Shown in pieces: positions 38,809 to 49,214 of a stretch of DNA of 64,000 nucleotides. This DNA is from Solea solea (lineage: Eukaryota > Chordata > Actinopteri > Pleuronectiformes > Soleidae). The notes under the pieces were generated by a model, which worked only from the letters and a program-made list of their open reading frames with translations, had not been told where the DNA came from and searched no databases. The DNA is taken from contig NC_081147.1 in the NCBI RefSeq assembly GCF_958295425.1, forward strand, positions 5,725,290-5,789,289. The letters are read 5' to 3'. Position numbers and translations under genes: made by a program. The first letter of the stretch is position 1, and each line of letters begins with the position of its first letter.

Positions 38809-38832
38809 CATCATCATCATCATCATCATCAT
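38809..38832 (-). repeat. (GAT)n tail of the RTE element
   Basis: About eight trinucleotide units (ATC on plus) directly follow the RTE stop codon region and mark the 3' end of the element. Confidence 0.85.
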
Positions 38833-38836
38833 CCGC

Positions 38837-40028
38837 TTATCCGGGGCCGGGTCGCGGGGGCAGCAGTTTCAGCAAGGGACCCCAAACTTCCTTTTCCTGA
38901 GCCGCATTGACCAGCTCCGACTGAGGGATCCCGAGGCGTTCCCAGGCCAGAGTGGAGATGTAATCTCTCCACCTTGTCCTAGGTCTACCCCGAGGCCTCC
39001 TCCCAGCTGGACGTGCCTGATATACCTCCCTCGGGAGGCGCCCAGGAGGCATCCTCACCAGATGCCCGAACCACCTCAACTGGCTCCTTTCAACGTGAAG
39101 GAGCAGCGGTTCTACTCCGAGCTCCCCCCGGATGACCGAGCTTCTCACCCTATCTCTAAGGGAAAAGCCAGCCACTCTCCTGAGGAATCCCATTTCGGCC
39201 GCTTGTACCCGCGATCTCGTTCTTTCGGTCATGACCCAACCTTCATGACCATAGGTGAGGATAGGAACGAAGACTGACCGGTAGATCGAGAGCTTTGCCT
39301 TCCGGCTCAGCTCCCTTTTCGTCACAACTGTGCGGTAAAGCGAATGCAGTACCGCACCAGCCGCTCCGATTCTCCGGCCCATCTCCGGCTCCCTCGTCCC
39401 CTCACTCGTGAACAAGACCCCGAGATACTTGAACTCCTTCACCTGGGGCAAGGAGTCATTCCCTACCCGGAGAAGGCAATCCACCGGTTTCCTGCTAAGA
39501 GCCATGGCCTCAGACTTAGAGGTGCTGATCCTCATCCCGACCGCTTCACACTCGGCCACGAAACGATCCAGTGAGCGCTGAAGGTCGCAGGCCGTCGAAG
39601 CCATGAGGACCACATCATCTGCAAAAAGCAGCGACGTGATCTCAAGCCCGCCAAACCACAACCCCTCTCCCCCACGACAACGCCTCGATAGCCTGTCCAT
39701 GAAAATCACAAACAGGATTGGTGATAAAGCACAGCCCTGGCGAAGGCCAACACCCACAGGAAACAGGCCTGATTTAGTGCCGAGAACCCTGACACAGCTC
39801 ATACTTTGGGCGTATAGGGATTGGATGGCCCTAAGTAGTGCCCCCCTCACCCCATACTCCCGCAGCACCTCCCACAGTATCTCCCTGGGAACCCGATCAT
39901 ACGCCTTCTCCAGGTCCACAAAACACATGTAGACCGGATGGGCGTACTCCCAGGCCCCCTCCAGGATCCCTGCAAGAGTAAAGAGCTGGTCCGTTGTTCC
40001 ACGACCAGGACGGAATCCGCATTGTCCT
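38837..40028 (-). pseudogene. RTE-type reverse transcriptase, C-terminal half
   Basis: The frame is open from about 40028 to its natural stop, about 397 codons, with an internal ATG at 39928. Motifs in order: QCGFRPGRGTTDQL, CFVDLEKAYDRVP (catalytic Asp), GLRQGCALSP, LLFADDVVLMA (catalytic Asp pair), then the RTE C-terminal region with WFGHLVRM and RPRGRPRTRWRDYI, ending PPRPGPG. The RT motifs are intact, but the N-terminal part of the RT and the link to the endonuclease are gone where L2 sits. The stop codon lies four bases before the (GAT)n tail, so there is almost no 3' UTR. It cannot act without the missing part. Confidence 0.8.
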
Positions 40029-40029
40029 G

Positions 40030-41966
40030 AACCGTGTCCAGGTCAGAACACTATTCCACAATCATCAACAATAACCCAGGTAACTCCAAGCAGCTCTTCT
40101 CTACAGTAAATCACATTCTCAAACCTCAGATCACTCCATACTACACTCATACTGACAGAAACTGCAACAAGTTCCTTGAATTTTTCACCTCCAAAATTGA
40201 CAATATCCGCTCATCTATCATACAAACACATAGTCCCATTCAAGACATCCCGGCAATTTTCAGCACACAACATTTCTCACATTTCACCCCCACAACGCAG
40301 CAGGAGGTCGAAAAGATCATTAACAGATCCAAACCATCCACCTGCTCCCTTGATCCCCTCCCTTCTCCTCTGCTCAAAACACACAACCAATCCATTACCC
40401 CTCTCATAACAAAAATCATTAATCTTTCTCTCCAAACAGCCAATGTTCCTCCCTCCCTCAAAACAGCTTTGATAAAACCCCTACTCAAAAAACCAACCTT
40501 AGACCCAATCCCTCTGTCAAATTACAGACCCATTTCAAACCCCCCATTCATTTCCAAAATCCTAGAGAAAGTCGTTTCCATCCAGCTTCACAACCATCTC
40601 AAATCAAATCACCTATATGAAAAATTCCAATCCAGTTTCCGCCCTTCCCACAGCACAGAAACAGCTCTCATCAGAGTCACCAATGATCTGCTGATGTCCT
40701 CTGACTCCGGTTCCACATCCCTCCTCATTCTTCTCGACCTCTCTGCTGCATTCGACACCATTGACCATAACATCCTCCTCCACCGTCTCCAGCACTTCAT
40801 TGGCCTCTCTGACACTGCCCTTCACTGGTTCCGTTCCTACCTCACTGACAGGGCCGAGCGTGTGGTCCTGGGGGATGCTAAATCTCGCCCCCACACTGTC
40901 ATCTGTGGGGTCCCCCAGGGCTCTGTGCTCGGTCCAACCCTCTTCACCATCTACATGCTTCCCCTCGGGTGTGTCGTCAGCAGGCATGGAATTAATTTCC
41001 ACTGCTATGCTGACGACACACAACTCTACCTTAAAGTCTCCCCCTCTGGGTCCCCCCCCTCTGCCACTGTTGCTCGTCTCGGCTCCTGCCTGGAGGAGAT
41101 AAACACATGGATGAGTCAAAACTTCCTGCAGCTGAACGGCTCAAAAACAGAAGCCATCCAAACCGGTACTCCTCAACAACTCCGTTCTTCCCCCATAACC
41201 TCAGTTTCACTTTTTGGCCACAACATTCCCCTCTCTCCCTCCGTTACCAACCTAGGGGTCAAGTTTGACCCCCACCTCTCCTTTGACAATCATGTCACCC
41301 ACATCTGCAAAACCTCCTTTTTTCACCTCCGTAACATCTCCAAACTTCGCCCCTTCCTCTCCCTTCCAGCTGCAGAGAAACTCGTCCATGCCTTTGTCTC
41401 CTCCAGGTTGGACTACTGTATCGCACTCCTCATCGGGATCCCTGGCAGGAGCCTTAAAAAGCTCCAGTATGTTCAGAACAGCGCTGCCAGGGTCCTGATG
41501 AGGATGCGAAAGTACGAGCACATCACCCCCATCCTTCACTCACTTCACTGGCTCCCTATCTCCGCCCGCATTGAGTACAAGGTCCTCCTGCACACCCACC
41601 ACTGTCTGCACGGTGATGCCCCCACTTATCTCACTGACCTCCTCACACCACACTCGTCAGCCAGGACCCGGTCAGGCCAATAGCACCGTCTGCTCGCACC
41701 CAGGACACGGCTCAAAACCATGGGGGACAGAGCTTTCGAAGCTGCCGCTCCCCGTCTGTGGAATGCCCTTCCTGACCACCTCAGAGCTCCACAGACGGAG
41801 GATGCTTTTAAAAAAGAACTAAAAACCTACCTTTTTAGGAAAGCATACAGCTAATGTATTTCTTTTATTTATTTTATTATCTTGTTTTTAAAAATGTAGC
41901 ACTTTGAGGTTTGTTTTTCAAATGTAAAGTGCAATACAAATAAAATCTATTATTATTATTATTACT
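40030..41966 (+). mobile_element. L2-type LINE, 5'-truncated, nested in the RTE element
   Basis: Plus-strand element opposite in orientation to its host. It starts inside the linker upstream of the reverse transcriptase and ends with an AAGTGCAATACAAATAAAAT 3' UTR and a (TAT)n tail at about 41948-41964, the usual fish L2 end. The RTE sequence resumes at about 41967. No target duplication is visible and part of the RTE is lost at the join. Confidence 0.8.
40034..41854 (+). pseudogene. L2 reverse transcriptase with one nonsense codon
   Basis: The first stop is TAG at 41681-41683. The same frame continues for another 56 codons to TAA at 41852-41854, through the expected L2 C-terminus (RLKTMGDRAFEAAAPRLWNA, then a basic end). 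Upstream motifs are intact: LLDLSAAFDTIDHNILL with the first catalytic Asp, CGVPQGSVLGP, and FHCYADDTQLYL with the catalytic pair. The endonuclease is missing because of 5' truncation. The RT frame runs about 606 codons with a single disabling change, so insertion was fairly recent. The first Met at 40034 lies at the junction and is not a native start. A second L2 relic is at 7.6 kb. Confidence 0.85.
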
Positions 41967-43048
41967 AAAGCCCTGGAGCCACAGCTCTCCACTACAGCTT
42001 TCACAATAGAGTCTTTGAACACTGCCCATTCAGGTTCAATGTCCCCAGCCTCCACAGGGATACAGGAAAAGCTCCGCTGGAGGTGAGAGTTGAAGGCCTC
42101 TCGGACAGGGGCATCCTCCAGACGTTCCCAGTTCATCCGCACTACACGTTTGGGTTTACCAGGTCTATCCAGAGTCCTCCCCCATCCTCTGACCCAACTC
42201 ACCACCAGATGGTGATCAGTTGACAGCTCTGCCCCTCTCTTCACCCGAGTGTCCAGAACATGCGGCCTTAGATCAGATGAAACGATCACAAAATCGATCA
42301 TCGACCTTCGGCCAAGAACACTCTGGTACCAAGTACACTAATGAGCGTCCTTATGCTCGAACATGGTGTTTGTTATGGATAGTCCATGACTTGCACAGAA
42401 ATCCAATAACAAACGACCACTCTGATTTAGATCAGGTAGGCCGTTCTTCCCAATCAAGCCTCTCCAGGTTTCCCCATCGCTGCCCACGTGCGCGTTGAAA
42501 TCTCCCAGCAGAACTATGGAGTCCCCCGACGGAGCCCCTTGCAGGACTCCATCTAGGGCCTCCAAGAAGGCCGGGTACTCCGGGTACACTCTGTTCGGTG
42601 CATTAGCACAAACAGCAGTCAGGGCTTTCCCCCCCGCAACCCTAAGGCGCAGGGAAGCGACCCTCTCGTCCACCAGGGTAAACTCCAACACAGCGGCGCT
42701 CAGCCAGGGGCTTGTGAGTATCCCCACACTCGCCCGGCGCCTTACACCCTGGGCAACTCCAGAGAAGAATAACTTCCAACCCCTATCCAGGAGTGTGGTT
42801 CCAGAGCCAAGGCTGTGCGTGGAGGTAAGCCCCACCAGATCTAATTGGTAGCGCTCCATCTCCCGCACAAGCTCCGGCTCTTTCCCCCACAGCGAGGTGA
42901 CGTTCCATGTCCCCAGAACCAGCTTCTGCCGCCCAGGTCCAGTACGTCGAGATCCCCGACCTTCACTGCCACCCATGTGGCAGCGCACCCGACCCCAGTC
43001 GATCTCCCTGCAGGTGGTGGGTCCACAGGAGGACGATGAAGAGGCCAT
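41967..43048 (-). pseudogene. RTE-type endonuclease half, with one nonsense codon
   Basis: The reading frame begins [12 protein letters not shown] at 43048, at the natural N-terminus. Motifs: LGTWNVTSL (first Asn), [13 protein letters not shown] (where APE nucleases normally carry a Glu), [11 protein letters not shown] (Asp and Asn), an in-frame TAG at 42338-42340 after MFEHKDAH, then the same frame resumes with CTWYQS, MIDFVIVSSDL and LSTDHHLVVSW (the final Asp-His pair). It breaks off at SCGSRALV where L2 begins. The nonsense codon and missing middle make it non-functional. The Glu position reads Ser here; see findings. Confidence 0.78.
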
Positions 43049-43260
43049 GGGACTTGTTCGGGCTGGGCCGGCCGGGCCCCGTGGTAGACCCGGCCACCAG
43101 GCGTTCGCTCACGGGCCCTCCGTCTGGGCCTGGCTCCAGGCGGGGGCCCCGGGCTTCCTCCGGGCAGGGTCACTCTCTTCCTCTGTTGTTTTTTCATGAG
43201 GTCTTTGAACCATTCTTCGTCAGGCCCCTCCCCTGAGACCAATTTGCCTTGGGAGACCTG
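43049..43260 (-). other. 5' region of the RTE element
   Basis: GC-rich leader upstream of the endonuclease ATG. It contains GGGGCCCCCGCCTGGAG-like text on the minus strand and is open in another frame, but I see no second protein. The element is truncated near 43260, at a GGGAGACC-type word. Confidence 0.6.
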
Positions 43261-43269
43261 TACTTTAGT

Positions 43270-43842
43270 ACATAATCATAAATCCTTTGAGGTGTTAAAT
43301 CAGATTTGACTGATGCATATGCTTATTGTATGTTTCAGGAAGTTATATGACAGCCTTACATAGTCTGTGATTTTTAGATGACGTCACTGTGTGAATTTAT
43401 TTTGTCTGCTAGTGTGCCTTGTTTTTAAGTATCGTACAGTAAATAATCACAGCAGTTTAAGTGTTATATGAATGATTAATTAGCTAATTCTATAAAATGC
43501 CATTAATTAAAAAAAAATAATAATAAAAGTATTGCATACCTAATGTGAGAATTTATGAACCCCATTCAGCAGAATATTTGAAATATGGATAACATATAAG
43601 ATAACACCGAGATTGAGAGCTGATCACTATGCTTCATAGTGTATTCACTCAAATGAATGTGCTTAAAGCAGTTAAAGAGGAATTTAAAGCAAAGCCCAGA
43701 GTAAAAACAGTGAATATTACATTTGTCATTAAAATATTTCTACACCAAAGACATATTCACACAATGATTGTGTGTCATCAGAAGAAAATGCCAGCGCAGG
43801 AGGGAACAAAAGTCTTAATTGAGGAAACAAGAACAAAGCAGT
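43270..43842. other. No gene seen
   Basis: AT-rich unrecognised DNA. Confidence 0.4.
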
Positions 43843-43844
43843 GA

Positions 43845-43887
<43 letters not shown>
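43843..43887. repeat. (GAAA)n microsatellite
   Basis: About 11 perfect tetranucleotide units with a purine-only plus strand. Confidence 0.92.
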
Positions 43888-44865
43888 GAGGATGTGAAAA
43901 GAAAGGTACTGAAGCTGGGGAATGAGTGCGCAACAGCTCAGGGAACCCCAGCAGTGAACAAGCAACCATCTCTTTGATTCCTGCCCTCCTTTTTCCTTTC
44001 CCAATAATGAGCACTTTTTAATGGTTTCTCAGAATGTCAACTCCCAGTCTGCATCTGAGCAGAGCTGGGCTGTGTGTGGGTGGCAGAGAGACCGCTGGGA
44101 GAGAGGGAGTTAAGAGGGGCTGGGAAAGGAGAGAGGGAACTTGGAAGAGAAGGCAGGAGCAGAAGAGTCTCTGCACTGGCCTGGCACAGTTTCCTTATGA
44201 GAGTAATTATGTTTAATGCTGCTTTGTACTAACTAATCATCTTTAGCTCAAAGGGTCAGAAATAAGCACAGGTGTGTGTCTGTGTGTGTGCGTAGTCCAG
44301 TCCTTTGTGTTTTTGTGTGCGCGCATGCTTGCTGAAATCCATGCATGATAAAACACAGTGTCAAATCTTTAGTATTTCTATGTGAAATTAAATAGCCATT
44401 ATAAAAACTAAGAAAGTAAAAGCTCTAACATGAGTCTCATAGAAATGCATTATGATGAGACTCATACCCAGGAACTTGTGACTGTTTGGATCAAATTAGC
44501 AGCATAAGAAGACAATTGAAATGTTGCCAACGTTAAAGTTGACTGGGAGTTAAGGGCCAAACCGGATGCAGTTGTTCCACAGAGGAAATGTTTACTGCAG
44601 AGCGGCTACTGATTTTGAATCGATTATGAAACAGCCATCGGAAAAATTAATTAAGAAACTGCGTCATTACGTTCAATCCGCCTTCATCAGTAAACTGATT
44701 TAACGTCACACAGCGTAAATGCGTGCATCACCTCATAGGCTGAATGATGTCTGAGTGAGAGCTATTGGTAAAGAGTAAAATCTGACCAGCACAATTTGGA
44801 TTAAAGCTGACATGTGAAAAAGGAAAGCATTAAGATTACATTAGGATTCTTCATTTCTATATTTA
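43888..44865. other. No gene seen; short GT run
   Basis: An imperfect GT run lies at about 44270-44320. The rest is unrecognised. Confidence 0.4.
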
Positions 44866-45045
44866 TTTTCTATTTATTTATTTTATTATATTTATTGTTA
44901 TGTCGCACATCAGAACACCGATACAGCAACCTTCTTGTGTGCCTTGTTTTGTATCTGTGTTGTACATTTTCCTGCCGCTGTGACTTGTTGAATTTCGCCC
45001 TTGGGGGATTAATAAAGTTTTATTCTATTCTATTCTATTGGGGCC
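44866..45045 (+). repeat. LINE/SINE 3' tail with (ATTCT)n
   Basis: TTGAATTTCGCCCTTGGGGG followed by ATTAATAAAG and about three ATTCT units is a frequent fish non-LTR element end. The GGGATTAATAAA word recurs at the end of the SINE at 59.5 kb. No coding part remains. Confidence 0.55.
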
Positions 45046-45115
45046 GTCAATTGATTAAAAATAAAAAAACAAATCTGTTGCACAATTTTCTGTAGTTAAT
45101 GGCGATTAATAGCTG
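45046..45115. repeat. hAT-like MITE end
   Basis: GGCCGTCAATTGATTAAAA followed by GTTAATGGCGATTAATAGC resembles the nested end near 3441. The partner end was not found. Confidence 0.35.
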
Positions 45116-47377
45116 AAATAAACTTGAAGCTTATTACAGATATTTATTTATATAAAATCATGGAATGAATGTAGAATCAAGACAAAAAGTATATTCAAGG
45201 ACTGTTTTAATGGCTTTCTTTAAACTTTATACACCTTTGGCACAAATTTGGCACAAAAGAAGGAATCTTCATGTTTTAAACATAATAGTAAGTCTTTACA
45301 CAGAGAAATACAACACACACAGGAAACACTGGCGGACACTGAAAGAGAGCGCACAAACGCACACAAGTCAGGGATGGCAAGTGATAAAACACAAACTCAC
45401 ATAGAAAGAAAGAGGGAGAGAGAGACACACACACACACACACACTTATACGTCCAATACGTCGTCAGGTAACTTTAAAATGAAACTTTTCGCGTAAAAGT
45501 CGGCTCAGTTTGCCTGCACACGTCACCACAGGAAGTAAACAGGCAACGTTACCTGCGTAAATGTGTCTGTTCAGCAATGCAAGTAAATAACGCAAATTTC
45601 ACATCTGAATCAATAAATTATAATTTCATTTACTATGTTTTCAGTTTTTTTTTGCAAAACAGTAAATTTTAAAATTCATGAATAATAATGATTATTTGGT
45701 TTAGCATTAAAAATATTTCGGTTAAACAGCTTATACATAATACATTTGTGAAGCACAGTCTATATATTAATATTAATATTAATTGTAACTGTATTTCATC
45801 AAAAAATATTGAATATGGATTAAACATATTTAAGGACTACAGCTAAATGTAAAAGGCCCTTTGCAAAAGGGTTACCTGCTACCATGGTAACAAAAGCATT
45901 TTGGTACGCAGGAGATGTTGAAATTACAAACATGGCAAAGACAGAAATAATAAACATAACCAAAATTATTTAGATTTGTTCAAATGAAACTGGTCAACTG
46001 GAAAATTAACTAAAATTGCTCTAAAATCAGGTTCATTTGAACAAACCAGAGGGACTTAGGTGAAAGAAACTAAAAAGGAAATATTACACCCTTACAAAAC
46101 CATAACGACATGCTCAGAAAACGAAAGGAGCAAATGACACATCCATTTCCTGTTTAGAAACCAAATCAAATGAGGTCTGGATGTCAGAAAATACATCTGT
46201 GAGAATAAAAGAGAGCCTTTCAAAAATGCATTTACTGCTCCTCAGTGTCAGCTAATGTGAGCTGCCACGCATCCACCACTTTCATCTCCGCATGAAGACA
46301 AAGGAAAGCACTTAATAAATATTACAAATGGGATGTGATATTCAGATGGCGCTGATACACTGGAAATCTGTGATCGCGGAGGCATCCCGGGCCATGCTTT
46401 CTCACATTCAAAGGAAGAAATAACATGTTGGGAATAAAACTGGATCAGAGGAAGTCAGTGATTGCTTTGCTTGCTTGAGGAGAGGATGATGATGAGGAGG
46501 AGGACGCTCAGAAAGAGAAGCAGTGGGTTTAAGACAACCTCCTGGGGAGAACAGAGCGCTCCGAGTTTTATCTCTCATCCAAATGCTCTGCTTTTGGTAA
46601 GAGCCAATTTCACTGCTGAGTTTAACTAATATAAAGTGCAGCAAAAGATGAGAGCGTTGCACTTTAGAACATATGGAGCTCATTGTTTTATTTTACTTTT
46701 CCAAGGTTCTGTACAGATTAAAATAAATGTAGACAATTACATATGACGCAAGACTTCAGACCTTTAGTATTAGTAAAAACTACAGTATTTTCAAATGAGA
46801 TGGCACTAACTGTAATACAACCCTAATAATAATGTTTGTGTAAATGTGGTTTACTTTTCACTTTTCTAACTTAGAAGAGATAGAAGATCTAGAGAACCGT
46901 TCACACGAGTCCCTCAGCTTAATCTACTCCAGCAGAGCCTGATGCTGTCATATTAACTTGACAATAACTTCACTCCAGCAATTGCAAAAATCATTTAGCA
47001 GTTGTAGTCTTTAACAGTCCTGTTGAGTTTGTTTCATCATGTAACCCATTTAAAGAAACAAGGAATAAAGTTTGCTCAATTCAAAATGAAAGTCAGTGCT
47101 TTAATCTCAGTTATTGTTTTCTCCGTTGTCCACGGTGCAAACAACAAAAACCTATCCCCAGGCAAGTACCTGTGGACTATTTCCAAATCATTTTATATAG
47201 ATATGCCATTAAAGATGGGGAAACTTTAATTTTCCGCAAGGCCCTGGAGCTACTGACATTCTGAAAATCACCCACCCACTCGTCCCCGCAAACAATCAGG
47301 CATGAGGTAGACAGAATAATTAATCAAATCACTCCAAGGATTTGACAAGGGATTTTATGTTCCCCTGCAGCAAAATA
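45116..47377. other. No gene seen; (AC)n
   Basis: An (AC)n run lies at about 45425-45444. The rest is AT-rich and unrecognised. Confidence 0.4.
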
Positions 47378-47450
47378 AGTCAAGTCCCTTTTATTTATGT
47401 GGCACATTGAAAAGCAACTGGAGCTGACCCAGTGTGCTTTGCAATTAGTG
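47378..47450 (-). repeat. LINE 3' tail relic
   Basis: On the minus strand GCCACATAAATAAAAGGGAC leads into a TTGACTT tail, the same type as at 19.15 kb in the opposite orientation. Confidence 0.45.
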
Positions 47451-47872
47451 CAGATGCATTTTCAAGTGCTCTGAAGCAACGGAACAAGAAGTGCGAGGAT
47501 CATAATCGAAATCAATGTGGAAGAAATTAAAGATTTGTGAGATGCTTATAGCCCAAAACTGTTGTATGGAGGCTAAGTCTTGATTTGAACTGAATTGCAG
47601 TTGCACTTTTAGAAGTTAAATTCACATCAACCGATGATTAGCTCGATGGCAGGTCTATAATTAGAGTATGGAAATGATGTTTGAAAATAATTATGTCTCA
47701 TTAAAATTACCCCCTGTCTGATTCATATACAGTCTTCACAATTAGCTCAAATTTAAAAGTGGTATTGTTGAGGTAGGCTATTTATCAGCTCGAGTATGCT
47801 TGAACTATCCATTTTATATGAATATCCTGTTGACTACAGTACTGTATAGGCATACCTTCCACTATTTCCAAA
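47451..47872. other. No gene seen; complex AT-rich sequence
   Basis: Complex repeat-free DNA with AATTAG and TAATTA words. It is a possible conserved non-coding element only by appearance. Confidence 0.3.
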
Positions 47873-48251
47873 TCCTGCCCAGAGACATAGCTTAATGTTA
47901 AAGTCTGTGCTATGGATTACATGGATTACATCCTAATAGTTGAACACTCGTCATCCAGGGCACGGGTAAGTCTCTGTACTCCGTTAGCTTAGTCAGTTCT
48001 ACCTGCACCAGTGTGAAGTTTGCCAACAGACACCAGACTATCTTACTGTCTGAATTTCTCCTTTGGCTTTGCAATTTTGGGAATCGTGTGTAAACGTAGC
48101 TGGTGGTGGTGCACTGGGAAACATTGTTACCTCAAAGCAAGAAAGGAGCCCCAATTTTGAAAGATTCCAATTCAGGTATACTCTGTGACTGGACTTAATG
48201 TTTTTGCAGGAGTTCTGGGGGGGGGTGGTTTTAGCATGAAGCAAACTTTCA

Positions 48252-48325
48252 TGGCCAGTATGGGGGTTGAACCCATGACCTCGGCGTTATTAGCACCACG
48301 CTCTGACCATCTGAGCTAACCGGCC
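48252..48325 (-). tRNA. tRNA-Ile(AAT)
   Basis: A 74-nt cloverleaf. Acceptor GGCCGGT pairs with ACTGGCC through one G-T. The A box is TAGCTCAGATGG. Anticodon stem TGGTG encloses loop CTAATAA (anticodon AAT). T stem ATGGG/CCCAT is perfect with T loop TTCAACC, and discriminator A is present. Several differences from the vertebrate consensus I know are compensated in stems, so it appears under selection or young. No run of four Ts lies within 300 nt downstream, so Pol III termination is unclear. Confidence 0.85.
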
Positions 48326-48736
48326 CCTTGTTGTAAGTGTTTGACAAGGTTTTTAGCTAGCTTCCTGTTGGGCTTCACAGAATAAACAGAGTCAATGATG
48401 CTGCTGCTGGTGGTGCTAGTTCATTATGCTGCTGCTGGCGGTGCACGGGCAAACATTGTTACCTCACAGCAAAAAGGACCCCCGATTTGAATGACTCAAA
48501 TACAGACTTACTCTGTGACTGGATTTACTATCTTTGCAGAAGGTTTGGGGAGTGGATCATGTGTGAAGAAGCTTTGGGCTTGTACCGCTTTGCATTGTTG
48601 GAATCTGCACATATAACTTAATGTGTATACATGATCCTCAAGCTGGGCGTGTTTCAACTGTGGCAAACTGGTGCCGGGTAGACCTACAGACGAAGAGTTT
48701 GCCCATCTGTTGTTCTCATTTGAGATGGTTACCCGG

Positions 48737-48808
48737 AGCAGAGTGGCGCAGCGGAAGGGTGCTGGGCCCATAACCCAGATGGTGATGGATCGAAACCATC
48801 CTCTGCTA
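48737..48808 (+). tRNA. Initiator tRNA-Met(CAT), possibly a decaying copy
   Basis: The 72-nt sequence matches vertebrate initiator tRNA-Met almost base for base. It has AGCAGAG...CTCTGCT acceptor arms, the CTGGG-CCCATAA-CCCAG anticodon arm with the initiator GGG/CCC pairs, and the T arm GATGG-ATCGAAA-CCATC. Two differences stand out: a C to G in the D stem (GAAGGGTGC) that breaks one pair, and a changed variable loop (ATGGT for AGGTC). The nearest TTTT downstream is about 165 nt away. It could be a functional variant or a tRNA pseudogene. Confidence 0.8.
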
Positions 48809-49132
48809 AGGCAAGGCAGTGTGTTGTCTGAGAGAAATGCTGACGCTGGTGAAGACAGATAAGTGACAAGTAGTATACCTATTTGCTGAAACCTTAAGAC
48901 AACAGTCCATGCACACAATACTAGTGATGGTGTTCAAACCTTGCTGTGCTTAACTTCTCCTTGTCTTTAAAACTTTTGGGCAAACAGCAGAGTGAAACAC
49001 TTCTTCAGGGTAAATGTTCTTCTTCCTGTGCATGCCACTGGTCTGCCTTTTCAGTGGAGCATCTTACGTGACAACGTCATACTGATTTGCGATATCTTGT
49101 AAAACAAAGCTGAAAAGTAAAGCCCTTCCACA

Positions 49133-49214
49133 GGTAGTGTGGCCGAGGGGTCCAAGGCGCTGGATTTAAGCTCCAGTCTCTGATGAGGCGTGGGTTCAAA
49201 TCCCACCACTGCCA
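49133..49214 (+). tRNA. tRNA-Leu(TAA)
   Basis: 82 nt with a long variable arm. Acceptor GGTAGTG/CACTGCC pairs fully, allowing one T-G. The D arm is GCC...GGC, anticodon stem CTGGA/TCCAG has loop TTTAAGC (anticodon TAA), and variable-arm stem CTC/GAG, T stem GTGGG/CCCAC and discriminator A are all present. The body is that of vertebrate tRNA-Leu(TAG/AAG), not the usual Leu(TAA) body, so one base in the anticodon seems to have changed. The first downstream TTTT is about 130 nt away. Confidence 0.83.

Larger units (their letters stand above)
38802..43269 (-). mobile_element. RTE/Rex3-like LINE, split by an L2 insertion
   Basis: In minus orientation: a truncated 5' region (about 43050-43260), the endonuclease half, a gap now filled by L2 (about 40030-41966), the reverse transcriptase half and a (GAT)n tail (38809-38832). 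The 7-mer CTTTAGT occurs at 38802-38808 and 43263-43269 and may be the target duplication, but four extra bases separate it from the 5' end, so this is tentative. The (TGATGA)n-type tail and RTE-style reverse transcriptase support an RTE/Rex3 assignment. Confidence 0.75.

Noticed and set aside
38735..39932. Plus-strand frames opposite the RTE reverse transcriptase, up to 180 codons
   Set aside because: Antisense shadows of the GC-rich RT gene; no domains.
42841..43242. 133-codon Pro/Arg/Gly-rich frame upstream of the RTE endonuclease
   Set aside because: It overlaps the endonuclease start in a different frame and reads as a GC-rich 5' leader; no motif supports an ORF1 protein.
47880..47935. 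GAGACATAGCTTAATGTTAA recalls a mitochondrial tRNA start
   Set aside because: No cloverleaf could be drawn and the repeat at 49.32 kb shares the same spacer context; treated as tRNA-array spacer.
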